Virus record (IMG/VR): IMGVR_UViG_3300008062_000001 | Location: 1 to 41,634 of that record | Strand: one strand, 5' to 3' | From: a virus | Length of the DNA: 41,634 nucleotides | In this document: piece after piece, positions 15,476 to 23,849 of the stretch | Numbering within the stretch: the first letter of the stretch is position 1 | Layout of the letters: every line of letters starts with the position of its first letter | Notes under the pieces: model-generated | What the model was told of the DNA's origin: nothing | Databases searched by the model: none | What the model saw: the letters and a program-made list of their open reading frames with translations, nothing else | Translations under genes and position numbers: made by a program

Positions 15476-16582
15476 CTAAGGTACTTCTTGAGTATATACA
15501 GGTGAAGTTGTTGGATTCACAATTTGAACTGGTTGTCCATAACCATCTCCAGATTCTACAGCTAATGCCATAATTGGATTGGCAATAGTGGTTAAATCAC
15601 TGTTATAAGGAGTTACAAATGCAACATCAACAGCAAAACCATAATGCTCTTTACGGGCACGAGTTAAATCAGCAGTTGAAGCTCCACCGATAGCAGAGAA
15701 ATCCCCTTTACTTTCGTAGAAATAAGTTCCACAAGGGAAGTTAATCATAGGCAGTGTATCAATACCCCAAGCTGTTCCGTCAGCCATTTGAGTGTTAAGC
15801 AATGACTCACGCTCAAAACGAGTTAATACACCAACAGAACCGCCATTTACAGCATACATATTTCCATATTCACCGGCAGCATTTGCAACACGTGTTGAGA
15901 AGTGGAGAATCTTATCGGAATATTCCAATGTTTTGTTCTCGATGTTGTAAAGGTCTTTCTGAGCCAACTTGCGAATAATACTTTCAACACCAGCATTACC
16001 TAAAAGGTGGATGTCGCTGAAATGGTCATTGGCTGCCATCATAGGATTGATGTCCCCAATTACATTCTCACGAGCAAACCAAGGTGCGATAATCTTATTA
16101 CCTGTTTCTGTATAGCTCAATAAATCTCCAAAAACTTGCGTTTTTGCAGCAGAAAGAGCAGCAATTGCAGCAGAATCAAGAGTTTCAGCAAACTTGTATA
16201 AATACTTATTGAACTTGCGTTCAAAGTCAGCTTGCATTGAAATCTCATTGTTCATATACATTGCAGGTACAATCGTGAAGCCCCAAGCATAAGTAGCGAA
16301 AGTGATTTGAAACATCTGAGATGTATTCTCATCATCTGCAATAGTTACAGTTCGAGTATTTCCGATTGTTACGCCAGCATCATAGTCGATAACAGGTGTT
16401 TCCAATACATTACCAATTGACGTTTCAGCTTTTTGTTTAAGCTCTGGCGTCAAGATACCAGATGGGTCGTCAGACTGCATCATGAATAAATTCAACCCTC
16501 CGTAACGGCTTGGGCGTAATTCGTTTTTATCCAAATTACTTTTAGCTCTGACATTCTGAATACGAGTGTTAATCAATGACAT
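15476..16582 (-). CDS. Major capsid protein (HK97-fold type)
   Basis: A 368-aa protein in the standard place after the scaffold. Features fit major capsid proteins of Bacteroidetes siphoviruses: a charged N-arm (RIQNVRAKSNLDKNELRPSR), a spine-helix-like segment (NNEISMQADFERKFNKYLYK, about residues 112-131), and the beta-rich A-domain with GNAGVESIIRKLAQ and PMINFPCGTYFYES. It carries no protease or delta domain, and the separate scaffold gene upstream fits this. It is flanked by terminators on both sides (16650-16679 and 15415-15447), so it may be made from its own transcript in large amounts. Confidence 0.85.
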   Translation of the reverse strand: MSLINTRIQNVRAKSNLDKNELRPSRYGGLNLFMMQSDDPSGILTPELKQKAETSIGNVLETPVIDYDAGVTIGNTRTVTIADDENTSQMFQITFATYAWGFTIVPAMYMNNEISMQADFERKFNKYLYKFAETLDSAAIAALSAAKTQVFGDLLSYTETGNKIIAPWFARENVIGDINPMMAANDHFSDIHLLGNAGVESIIRKLAQKDLYNIENKTLEYSDKILHFSTRVANAAGEYGNMYAVNGGSVGVLTRFERESLLNTQMADGTAWGIDTLPMINFPCGTYFYESKGDFSAIGGASTADLTRARKEHYGFAVDVAFVTPYNSDLTTIANPIMALAVESGDGYGQPVQIVNPTTSPVYTQEVP

Positions 16583-16649
16583 AACTATAAAATTTTAGTT
16601 TTTACAAATAAATTACGTGTTACCCTTGCACGTTACTTTTCTTACCAGC

Positions 16650-16679
16650 AAAACCCAGGCTCTCGAAAGAAACCTGGGT
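16650..16679 (-). terminator. Terminator with UUCG-type tetraloop
   Basis: ACCCAGG and CCTGGGT form a 7-bp stem. Inside, TCT and AGA extend it to a TTCG tetraloop, a very stable hairpin cap. A short T run (four) follows. It lies 26 bp after the stop of the membrane protein gene and before the capsid leader. Confidence 0.75.
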
Positions 16680-16704
16680 ACTCCTTTTAAAGGATATTGC
16701 TAAA

Positions 16705-17109
16705 TTACTTCTTTTTTATAAACAAAGTAAAAATCCATTGAATTATTTTCGTATCAGCTATACCATTTGCAGCTAAAGAGGCTCCGAAGCCGTACATTAA
16801 AGCGTAATACCATTCAATATCAATTAAGAAACCTAGTTTAAACCACCACCCAAACATAGTTAGTAATATACCGATTACCCAGGACACAAATTGTACAAGG
16901 AATTTTGGTGTACTTTCGTTAAACTTAAATAGCTTCTTTATAAATTCTACTACAACTGGTATGGCAGCAACGAGTGCAGCAAAAGTTGTAAAGAAATCAG
17001 TAAACTCGTTGACAGTCACAGCTGCACCCGTTACCTCCTGGGCAAGTAATGTTACTGATGAAACAAGCATCAACGCAAAGACCATAAGAAATTTCAAAAG
17101 TGTTTTCAT
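16705..17109 (-). CDS. Multi-pass membrane protein with signal peptide (holin-like), in capsid cluster
   Basis: A 134-aa protein with a clear signal peptide: basic start MKTLLK, hydrophobic core FLMVFALMLVSSVTLL and a likely signal peptidase site after LLAQ (about residue 24). It then has helices at about 38-58 (FTTFAALVAAIPVVVEFIK), 71-92 (LVQFVSWVIGILLTMFGWW) and 97-118, and ends in KKK. Its size and layout resemble small holins, but a better holin exists at 2750-3259. It is isolated between two terminators, among scaffold and capsid genes, which is an odd place for a membrane protein. Possible roles are a second holin/pinholin, an envelope modifier or an exclusion factor; none is proven. 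Confidence 0.75.
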   Translation of the reverse strand: MKTLLKFLMVFALMLVSSVTLLAQEVTGAAVTVNEFTDFFTTFAALVAAIPVVVEFIKKLFKFNESTPKFLVQFVSWVIGILLTMFGWWFKLGFLIDIEWYYALMYGFGASLAANGIADTKIIQWIFTLFIKKK

Positions 17110-17133
17110 TTTTATTATTTTTAGTTTGTTATT

Positions 17134-17163
17134 AAAAAAGCAGCATCTTTGAGATACCGCTTT
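17134..17163 (-). terminator. Rho-independent terminator after scaffold gene
   Basis: An 11-bp stem, AAAGCGGTATC with GATGCTGCTTT (two G-T wobbles, loop TCAAA), is followed by six T residues on the minus strand. It starts 4 bp after the scaffold stop. Confidence 0.9.
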
Positions 17164-17166
17164 GAT

Positions 17167-18108
17167 TTATCGGATTGGTAGTTTATCAACGCCGTTATCA
17201 GCCCTTAATTTCTTCTGCTTATCAGCAAAAGACTGTGAGCCTCGTGTTTCACCTTGTTGCATCAAATACTTTGTTATGATGTCGTCAGCTTCAACCTGGT
17301 TTTTGGCTCCAGCAATATCAACTATTTCAATAGTATCTTTGCCATCATCTGGATTAGAGCTACCTGTTCCAGTTGCTTTTTTACCAGGGTCAAGTACGTC
17401 TTTCAATTGTTCAGTGATAAGTTCTTGAGCCGTATAAGGATTCAAAGCATTGTTCTTATTTCTAAGAATCTCGCCTTTATCGTCTCTAAATACCATAACT
17501 TTCTTGCCGTCAGCTTCGACCCAATCAGGTTTATACTGGTCTAAGATACCATCTTTAGCCGATTTAAGAAGTGTTTGCTGAACTCCTTCAGGATAACCTG
17601 CTTTGAACTTCAAAGCTGATGTAGCTTTACCAAATTCAGAATTAACCTGAATACCGGTGATTTTTGAATTGAACTCACCTTTTTCTTTTTCCCAATTTGA
17701 TTTATCAGTGTCATACTGAGTTTGCAACTGGGTTAATTTACCTTGTGCATCCTTCAATTGCTGAGCTACAACTTCGTTTCCTTTACCGTCACCGATTTGT
17801 TGCTTAAGTGTAGAAATTTCAGTTTCATAACCAGTAATCTTTGTTTGCAAGTCAGCTGAGCCCGCAATTTGGGTTTTAAAATCCCCGAGAACGCGCTTAG
17901 CGTAATCATAGCTTTTTTCGCCTTGATTCTTTTCTACTCCGGATATTTCCTTTATATCTCGGTCGTAAGCGCCATGTAACTCGCCTACTTTTGCACCTAT
18001 GACAGTGTTCTCGTCGTTTACTGACAATGTTGATATTGCCGCAACTTGGTCGTCTGTCAATTCTGATAGCGATTCGTTCGCCTTAATAACTTCTGGTGTT
18101 AATGCCAT
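17167..18108 (-). CDS. Capsid scaffolding protein
   Basis: A 313-aa protein between the portal and capsid genes. Residues 85-155 are a long coiled coil (DLQTKITGYETEISTLKQQI ... GKLTQLQTQYDTDKSNWEKE), the hallmark of scaffolds such as phage GP20-type proteins. The C-terminal part (about 230-313) is charged and ends with KQKKLRADNGVDKLPIR, a basic tail that could bind the capsid shell. It would template procapsid assembly and then leave or be degraded; no protease is encoded nearby. The start ATG is clear and the gene is followed by a strong terminator. Confidence 0.8.
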   Translation of the reverse strand: MALTPEVIKANESLSELTDDQVAAISTLSVNDENTVIGAKVGELHGAYDRDIKEISGVEKNQGEKSYDYAKRVLGDFKTQIAGSADLQTKITGYETEISTLKQQIGDGKGNEVVAQQLKDAQGKLTQLQTQYDTDKSNWEKEKGEFNSKITGIQVNSEFGKATSALKFKAGYPEGVQQTLLKSAKDGILDQYKPDWVEADGKKVMVFRDDKGEILRNKNNALNPYTAQELITEQLKDVLDPGKKATGTGSSNPDDGKDTIEIVDIAGAKNQVEADDIITKYLMQQGETRGSQSFADKQKKLRADNGVDKLPIR

Positions 18109-18142
18109 AATTTTGTCCCTTTAAATTATAGGTTTAAAAAAA

Positions 18143-18490
18143 TTAGTTTGAATATTTAGTTGGGTCCCACATAACTTTGGTCTCGAACCCTAAACCTTTT
18201 GAGTTCTTTTGAAAGTGATTCCACTCAGGGATTGTATACTTTTGGATGAAAGCTTTTGAAAGCTTCTTACCTGTTTTCTTGTCAAAAAGAGGCTTATCCA
18301 TTTGAACATGGAAAATACCACGCTCTTTTTCAGCGGGTAAATAAGTACCTGATTGAGCCGCTTTAATGCGAGCTTTTTCATCAGCCTCAGCTTTCTTCTT
18401 AGCTGCTTCAGCTTCCTTCTTAGCTGCTTCAGCTTCCTTGGCCGCTTGCTCCTGGGCCAGTTGTTCCGGTGTTTTCTTGGTCTCTGACAT
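18143..18490 (-). CDS. Hypothetical protein with Ala/Lys/Glu coiled coil
   Basis: A 115-aa protein. Residues 8-46 are a charged helix with near repeats (KEAEAAKKEAEAAKKKAEAD) coded by near-identical 21-bp segments. The second half is a small domain (GIFHVQMDKPLFDKKTGKKL ... WNHFQKNSKGLGFETKVMWD) with the look of a structural protein. The start overlaps the portal gene by 62 bp in another frame, so the two are translationally linked. Placed between portal and scaffold, it may be a minor head protein; I do not recognise the family. Confidence 0.65.
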   Translation of the reverse strand: MSETKKTPEQLAQEQAAKEAEAAKKEAEAAKKKAEADEKARIKAAQSGTYLPAEKERGIFHVQMDKPLFDKKTGKKLSKAFIQKYTIPEWNHFQKNSKGLGFETKVMWDPTKYSN

Positions 18491-20177
18491 ACTCTTTGAA
18501 TTTTTCAGTTATAATATTTATTTTTTTATCAAAATCAAGCTGAGAACCAAATTCAATGATGTTGGTGTTCTCTCGCTCGAACCGTTCAACAAATGTAGGA
18601 AAATTAATTTTAATTTTAAGTGAATCTAAATTTAAAAGTTCCTTCTCATTCAACTTTAATAGCTCATCTAAGGTATAATGCCTATACGGCTCAAGTTGTT
18701 TCAATATAAGCATCCTTTGTAGCTGTATGGGATTATTCCGGTGCTCTGTGGCTAGAATGTTGCTATTAATAGCATCGAGCTCAGCCTCACTAGCGCCATT
18801 CTCTTTCGCTTGCTTATATTGCGCATACAAATCATCAACAGAATAAATATAGAACTCAGTGCCCATACTTATTGAACTGCTAATAAAATTATCACCATAT
18901 CGTAAGGCACAAATAGTATCATCAGCAAACTTTTGGGCCGCTTCTAAGTTACCTTTAAGATTGTTCAGCACACTAGTACGACTCTCAAAGTTAGCTGTAA
19001 CTTGCATCTCATTAATGCTTTGTTTCTGTTGTACGTCACCACCCATTCCGATAGAAGCTGTGAGAATCTCAGCAGCAACTCTTTTAACCTCTTCAACATT
19101 ATAATCTAATGACGATTTGTCGATAGTAGTTATTTGAACGGGGTTCCTTAAATCTGGGTCGTCACCAGTTGGAACAGGTACCTCAATAAATGAGCCTACT
19201 CCAGCTAATCTCTTCTGAGCACAAACTGGACACGTTTCAATTGTACCATTCCTAAGCACTTTATAGTTCTGGTTGGTATCTCTTAAATAACCACCATCGC
19301 AATAATCCCCCGTTTCATTATTCTCAAAATCACAATCAGCCTCATAAGATGAATAAATTGGGTAGGGTGCATACAAATCCAGGTGGCGCTTGCTTATTGA
19401 AAAGAATAGTAACCAATCAAGATTAGATAACTGTGGAGACAATGGTGACTTCTTAAGGTCTGGCTGTTTTTGATTCAATTCAGTGGACCAGAAGAATCTT
19501 GCTGGGCAAAAACCTAAATCATGTTCAGTTTCAACGATGGGTTCTACCGGTAACTCATTGTCTTTGGTCAATTGAAATACACGGTAATATTTATCATCAA
19601 ATACAGCGACTCTATTCCCTGGTTGCTTAAACATGATATATTCAAGCTCTGAGGATGTCTTCAATTTATAATCGATTACATTCTCTATAGATAACCAATA
19701 GAAATAAGGCTCTGGATATTCAGTAGTTTGTTCCTGTGGTAAATCTATAATAAGAACTGAGTTAATAGCTGTTTTTACAGCGTCCCAACCCTTTTTACGC
19801 CACACTAGAGGTTCTTTTAAAACGTCTTTACGATATGCTTCCCAATCGTCTCTATATTCCGAGTCTGTAAACTGGAAGTTAGACACTGGGTTGCGCCCAT
19901 CAAACACACGTTCTAATTCACTGAAGATAGTTCCAGTTAGTTGGATGTTAGGTGTTGGAAATTTGAATAAGCTGACAAAAATGTTGTACTTATCTTTTGG
20001 GATTAGAGTCCTAACCCACTCAAGAAAAGTGGTCAACGGTTGAGAAATCTCAGAAGGCTCCATAAAGCTTTCGACATGAAAGCGTATTCTGCTTTCATGT
20101 CGTACTGCTTTACTTATTACTTGAGTTTTCTTCGGACTTTTTATCAGTTCTTTTATTTCGCTTACTAGTAAGGCCAT
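18429..20177 (-). CDS. Portal protein with zinc-finger-like insert
   Basis: A 582-aa protein, the DNA-entry ring at one capsid vertex. Its N-terminus (IKELIKSPKKTQVISKAVRH) and clip/stem region fit portals of Bacteroidetes siphoviruses. Residues 282-319 carry four Cys (C282, C293, C316, C319, the last two as CPVC), which suggests a zinc-binding loop after YAPYPIYSSYEADC. The helical stem-like part follows (ILTASIGMGGDVQQKQSINE, NLKGNLEAAQKFADDTICAL). The first ATG is at 20177 and overlaps the preceding gene by 68 bp. A later start at residue 39 (position 20063) would remove the overlap, but the conserved-looking N-terminus argues for the long form. Confidence 0.85.
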   Translation of the reverse strand: MALLVSEIKELIKSPKKTQVISKAVRHESRIRFHVESFMEPSEISQPLTTFLEWVRTLIPKDKYNIFVSLFKFPTPNIQLTGTIFSELERVFDGRNPVSNFQFTDSEYRDDWEAYRKDVLKEPLVWRKKGWDAVKTAINSVLIIDLPQEQTTEYPEPYFYWLSIENVIDYKLKTSSELEYIMFKQPGNRVAVFDDKYYRVFQLTKDNELPVEPIVETEHDLGFCPARFFWSTELNQKQPDLKKSPLSPQLSNLDWLLFFSISKRHLDLYAPYPIYSSYEADCDFENNETGDYCDGGYLRDTNQNYKVLRNGTIETCPVCAQKRLAGVGSFIEVPVPTGDDPDLRNPVQITTIDKSSLDYNVEEVKRVAAEILTASIGMGGDVQQKQSINEMQVTANFESRTSVLNNLKGNLEAAQKFADDTICALRYGDNFISSSISMGTEFYIYSVDDLYAQYKQAKENGASEAELDAINSNILATEHRNNPIQLQRMLILKQLEPYRHYTLDELLKLNEKELLNLDSLKIKINFPTFVERFERENTNIIEFGSQLDFDKKINIITEKFKEYVRDQENTGTTGPGASGQGS

Positions 20178-20328
20178 TCACTTTGTCTAATTGCAAGTTT
20201 GAATCACTTGGCAGCTCCCAACCACCATTATTTGGCATACGCAAAATGCGCTCAGCGTGATTAACTTCAAATTCTTGAGTCTTGTCCCCACACTGAAGAA
20301 CAACACTGTTGGTCCCTTTTTTTTCCAT
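20110..20328 (-). CDS. Small hypothetical protein of head cluster
   Basis: A 72-aa protein: an N-terminal part with strand-like segments (NSVVLQCGDKTQEFEVNHAE), RILRMPNNGGWELP, and a basic, Ser/Asn-rich tail (KRNKRTDKKSEENSSNK). The pattern NHAE-x-IL ... GWxLP is, as far as I recall, common in small phage proteins beside portals of this group. It starts 3 bp after the preceding stop and its end lies within the first 23 codons of the portal gene. Function unknown. Confidence 0.65.
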   Translation of the reverse strand: MEKKGTNSVVLQCGDKTQEFEVNHAERILRMPNNGGWELPSDSNLQLDKVNGLTSKRNKRTDKKSEENSSNK

Positions 20329-20330
20329 GA

Positions 20331-20972
20331 TTATGGAGTTACAAGGTCAGTAAGAGCGTTGAAGTCCGTTGGAGTGATAATTTTCAAGTTATCAGACCAG
20401 TTCGGGTAGAAGCTCCAAGAAATAACGTTCATATCAGGTGTCTCAAGGCCGCCGAGAACTTTATCACCTACAAACAGGCCATTAATTGGAATAGGATAGT
20501 ATTCGGTTGGAGTTGTTGCATCATCTGCAATCATTCCAATACGTCCATATTCATCAATCAAATAAACACCAACATTCTCACACTGGTATTCTTTAAGCGC
20601 TTTAATGGTCTCCTGGTTGCTTCTCAGGATGTTTGCTGTAAAGGTTGAAGGCTCACGACCGATAACCAATTCAATTCCGCCCAAAGTCTCGTTTCCGCCA
20701 CCATAAGTACGTGCCGCCCCAGCCTCATTGGTTGGTGCTTGTATAAATGGTGATTGTACAACTTTAGTTCCATCAGCAGCAGCCAGTAAAGGCGTCCAGC
20801 TTGCAAGAACGTCAGGTGCGTTAGTAGCTATTACAAATGCGTTTTTAGTACTACCAGTAGAATAAATTCTCTGAAATACAACTTTCTGAATTTGCCCAAA
20901 TTCTTCAGGACATTCGCTGATAGGTACGTCGCCAATGGCGGCAGCAGCAGGACAATTACAAAGTAAACCCAT
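20331..20972 (-). CDS. Structural protein, hypothetical (tail-tube-like size and composition)
   Basis: A 213-aa, Thr/Pro/Gly-rich, beta-like protein with its own promoter candidate (21008-21015), as expected for a highly expressed virion protein. It begins MGLLCNCPAAAAIGDVPISE and contains VVFQRIYSTGSTKNAF and IELVIGREPSTFTANIL. It ends with a strand pair (ETPDMNVISWSFYPNWSDNL). The size and beta content would fit a major tail tube or decoration protein. Its place between terminase and portal is not the usual one for a tail tube, so the role stays open. Confidence 0.65.
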   Translation of the reverse strand: MGLLCNCPAAAAIGDVPISECPEEFGQIQKVVFQRIYSTGSTKNAFVIATNAPDVLASWTPLLAAADGTKVVQSPFIQAPTNEAGAARTYGGGNETLGGIELVIGREPSTFTANILRSNQETIKALKEYQCENVGVYLIDEYGRIGMIADDATTPTEYYPIPINGLFVGDKVLGGLETPDMNVISWSFYPNWSDNLKIITPTDFNALTDLVTP

Positions 20973-21007
20973 GATATTAATTTTTTAAATTAGACATTTT
21001 ATCATTG

Positions 21008-21015
21008 CAAATATA
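21008..21015 (-). promoter_or_regulatory. Putative promoter -7 box for 213-aa virion protein
   Basis: TATATTTG is an exact match to the Bacteroidetes -7 consensus TAnnTTTG, 36 nt before the ATG at 20972. No clear TTG at -33. Confidence 0.45.
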
Positions 21016-21027
21016 TAAACTTTTTTA

Positions 21028-22053
21028 TTAAGGTTGGCCGATGGCGTCTAAAAAGGCCTGTGAGAACTTGCTTTCATCGACCAAACGAATATCAAATGCG
21101 GCCCAGACGCCCATTGTTGTACTAACTTCTTCTACTTCAATTTTTATATCAGTTAAAGCTGGTATAATATCCGGGAAGGTTCTTACATCTTGGTAAGCTC
21201 CTTGCGCTACCATAACAGTAACACGTTTCTTAGTAGTGAATACTTTACCAAATCTACGGCTCTTGTATAAGAATCTAGCATACTCAGCTATAGCTGCAGC
21301 ATTGCCTTCTTCTTCAATTCCTAATTCACCTCTATATAAGTAGCCGACTTTTCCTTTTGGGATAGTATAAATAGCCATTAAAGTCTGCTGATTAGATGGA
21401 GTAGCTATAGCTCTAACTGCTACTGAAGCAGGAACACCATTCGTTGGTGTTGGGTCCAAATGGCAATACACTGTACCGGTGAACTCAGTTGAATTAGCAT
21501 TTGACAATCTGTAAACTCTCCAAAGTGGAGTAGTGAGATTCACGTTATTCTGGCCATTTAAAGCAATCTCTTGTTCAACTTCATTGCCGTCTATATCCAA
21601 ACCAAGAACAGTTATTGTTTGATTATCGGCCGTCTCTGATGAACTTAAATAAAGTATTGGGGCTGTTCCATCAGCATCATATTGATATAAACCACCGTGC
21701 TCCCAAACATCTTCGGGGTCTGTGCCTGTAGTTATCTCTGGGTTAGCTCCAAACTTATCTTGTGTATCAAAGCCAGCCGTTTGTCCATGTATAGGCTTAT
21801 AACCATCATTAGACTGACGTTTCTCAAAGAATAATTTAGTTGCTTTTCTAAACTCCGCAGCGTCTTGATACTTATCGCCTGTAGCATTCTTGTCAATCGA
21901 AGTTAAGTCTGTGAAGTCGTCTAGGCGCTCGCCAGTTTGGACACCTAAGATAGTAACATAGTTACCGTCTTGGCCTAAAATGTAGATACCTGAAGGGCAA
22001 ACAGAGCCGTTCAATATCCAGTCATTTCCTGATTTGTATAATGATGTTATCAT
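21028..22053 (-). CDS. Structural protein, hypothetical (fibre or decoration-like)
   Basis: A 341-aa protein directly after the large terminase. The N-terminal third starts MITSLYKSGNDWILNGSVCP and includes KATKLFFEKRQSNDGYKPIH. From about residue 130 it is beta-rich and Thr-rich (ADNQTITVLGLDIDGNEVEQ, NSTEFTGTVYCHLDPTPTNG). The C-terminus (RTFPDIIPALTDIKIEVEEV ... GVWAAFDIRLVDESK) looks like a beta-sandwich seen in phage virion proteins of marine Bacteroidetes phages. It may decorate the head or form a fibre. A perfect -7 box lies just upstream. Confidence 0.6.
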   Translation of the reverse strand: MITSLYKSGNDWILNGSVCPSGIYILGQDGNYVTILGVQTGERLDDFTDLTSIDKNATGDKYQDAAEFRKATKLFFEKRQSNDGYKPIHGQTAGFDTQDKFGANPEITTGTDPEDVWEHGGLYQYDADGTAPILYLSSSETADNQTITVLGLDIDGNEVEQEIALNGQNNVNLTTPLWRVYRLSNANSTEFTGTVYCHLDPTPTNGVPASVAVRAIATPSNQQTLMAIYTIPKGKVGYLYRGELGIEEEGNAAAIAEYARFLYKSRRFGKVFTTKKRVTVMVAQGAYQDVRTFPDIIPALTDIKIEVEEVSTTMGVWAAFDIRLVDESKFSQAFLDAIGQP

Positions 22054-22073
22054 ATCAAGCGATTTTTATAAAA

Positions 22074-22081
22074 CAAAAGTA
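22074..22081 (-). promoter_or_regulatory. Putative promoter -7 box for 341-aa virion protein
   Basis: TACTTTTG, an exact TAnnTTTG match, 20 nt before the ATG at 22053; the same octamer as in front of the HTH gene. The expected -33 box falls inside the terminase gene and is not obvious. Confidence 0.45.
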
Positions 22082-22093
22082 GGTTAAAATTTT

Positions 22094-23272
22094 TTAGTTT
22101 CGTCTTTTTAACCCCCTTTTTTGTTTCGTCTTACTCAATTTAGCTGTAGCAAGATACCTCATTGCGTCAATACAATGGTTGAATGCGTCAATAGCTTTAT
22201 TCAAGGCTTTACCAGTTTTATCCTTATCCCAAGCATACTTACGCAGCTCTTTAATAAGGTTAGTACTTCGCTTAGTGACGTAGAACTCATCTTGCTGGAG
22301 TATATCGATACCAAAGTTAACGGAGTCTTTACCTTTGACAGCTGGCCTAATATTAAAACCATGTTGGTTAATCTCTGTTATAGATTTGGGTTCAGCTGAA
22401 TCAGCAACAACAAAATCAGTGCGCTTGATTCCATGGTGCTTCATTAGCCTGGCTATGTCTCCATTAGTTAAACCGGTCTGATAAACTAATTCGTCCCATA
22501 TTACTTTGCCATTCCATTTATAGGCTGCGGTTATAGTTGTTGGGTCATTTGTAAAACCAAAGTCAATAGTATAACCTATTAGCTTGGCTTCAGCCGGTAC
22601 CCGGTCAATCAATTTCCAGTTATCAAATATGACGCCTTCTAATTTACCTATCAAGCCTAGGCCGTATACTTTCCACCAGTTTTCCCAATATGATGAGGTC
22701 TTGGCTTTCTCCCAGGCCTTCTCTATTTCCTTTATAATCGAATCTGAGAGGGCTTCGTTATCTTTATAAGTTAATATCAACCATTCGGCATCCTCATCAT
22801 CCTGGAGCTCCTCATGAACCCAGAATGTATTTGACGGGTTGAAGTCAAGCCAAATTGTCTGGTCTGTTCTAATAGCTAATTGGTGATAAGTCTGGAATGA
22901 AATATTATTGCACTCATTTATGTATAGTATATTTCTACGGGGTCCCCGAACCTTGTCCTCCTGGTCAGCTGAAAAGAACTCGATATAAGAGCCGTTAGTG
23001 AACGTATACGTTAATAAGGTCTTATTGTAGTTAGTATCAATCCAGCGGCCTGTGGCCTTCATAATCTTTATGAAATCTTTCAACGCCCCTTTACGTAAAT
23101 GTGGTACCGTCTCAGATACTACTGATATTTCCAGTAGCGGCGTTTTGATAGCTGTATCAATAAGAATAGGCAGTATGCCAAAGGTCTTACCTGCTGACGT
23201 ACCACCTGGAACTACTCGAATGCGCTTCTTTAGCTTTCGAAGTTTTTTTATGGCTGTTGTATACTTAAACAT
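22094..23272 (-). CDS. terL: Terminase large subunit (PBSX/Terminase_3 type)
   Basis: A 392-aa packaging motor and nuclease. The ATPase part has Walker A at residues 23-30 (GGTSAGKT) and Walker B at 114-120 (ILYINEC). The RNase-H-like nuclease has its acids at Asp237 (IDFGFTNDP), Asp291 (VVADSAEPKS) and Asp369 (HCIDAMRY). This is the Terminase_3 pattern of PBSX-like phages, many of which package by headful; that fits the circular permutation suggested by the ends. It begins directly after the small subunit stop (TAA-ATG), so the two are co-translated. The C-terminus is basic (KTKQKRGLKRRN). Confidence 0.95.
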   Translation of the reverse strand: MFKYTTAIKKLRKLKKRIRVVPGGTSAGKTFGILPILIDTAIKTPLLEISVVSETVPHLRKGALKDFIKIMKATGRWIDTNYNKTLLTYTFTNGSYIEFFSADQEDKVRGPRRNILYINECNNISFQTYHQLAIRTDQTIWLDFNPSNTFWVHEELQDDEDAEWLILTYKDNEALSDSIIKEIEKAWEKAKTSSYWENWWKVYGLGLIGKLEGVIFDNWKLIDRVPAEAKLIGYTIDFGFTNDPTTITAAYKWNGKVIWDELVYQTGLTNGDIARLMKHHGIKRTDFVVADSAEPKSITEINQHGFNIRPAVKGKDSVNFGIDILQQDEFYVTKRSTNLIKELRKYAWDKDKTGKALNKAIDAFNHCIDAMRYLATAKLSKTKQKRGLKRRN

Positions 23273-23830
23273 TTATTCGTTTGAATCATCTCCAAATAAA
23301 GGCTGCTCGGCTCTAGTTGTAACATCAACTTTGTCTGGTGCATTCCAACCCATTGCTTTGAAAATATCCTGAATAGCTAATCTCTTATCATACAGCTTGA
23401 TTTTTACATACTCAACTTCAATAAGTTCGTCATTCATATTCTTGACTTCGGTCTTAGTGCTTATCTCCTGTATGGCTGCTAAGATTTGAGGGTTGTCTTT
23501 TTTCAAAGCCTCAAAGTCTTCCCTTTTTATCCAGTCAGTATAGAAGTCAGCAATATTAGAGGTAGCTAAAACCTTGAGGTCTTTCAATAATCCAATTTTT
23601 GAAATTCCGACGGCTTTAGCCACATCTTCTTTGATAATCTCTATATACTCCTGAATGTTAGCTTTCATAAGTAGCTTAGCCCCGGCCACGTTAGCCCCTT
23701 TCGGGCTGTAACCGGCATCTCTAACCGCTCGGCTAGCGTTCCAATCCACAATATACTCATGACAGAAAATCTGTTGCTTTGCATTTAGTTCCTGCTCTAA
23801 TTCTTGCCTTCTTTTAGCTGTTGAATCCAT
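23273..23830 (-). CDS. terS: Terminase small subunit (Terminase_2)
   Basis: A 185-aa DNA-recognition subunit. The N-terminal segment LNAKQQIFCHEYIVDWNASR AVRDAGY is the classical Terminase_2 helix-turn-helix (residues 18-50), followed by a central oligomerisation region (GISKIGLLKDLKVLATSNIA) and an acidic end (PLFGDDSNE). I chose the ATG at 23830 because the longer frame upstream only translates the repeat array into a Phe/Leu-rich string. The array and late promoter sit just before it, so the protein may bind its pac site there or in the flanking coding region. Confidence 0.9.
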   Translation of the reverse strand: MDSTAKRRQELEQELNAKQQIFCHEYIVDWNASRAVRDAGYSPKGANVAGAKLLMKANIQEYIEIIKEDVAKAVGISKIGLLKDLKVLATSNIADFYTDWIKREDFEALKKDNPQILAAIQEISTKTEVKNMNDELIEVEYVKIKLYDKRLAIQDIFKAMGWNAPDKVDVTTRAEQPLFGDDSNE

Positions 23831-23849
23831 ATCGAATATTTTTATTTTA

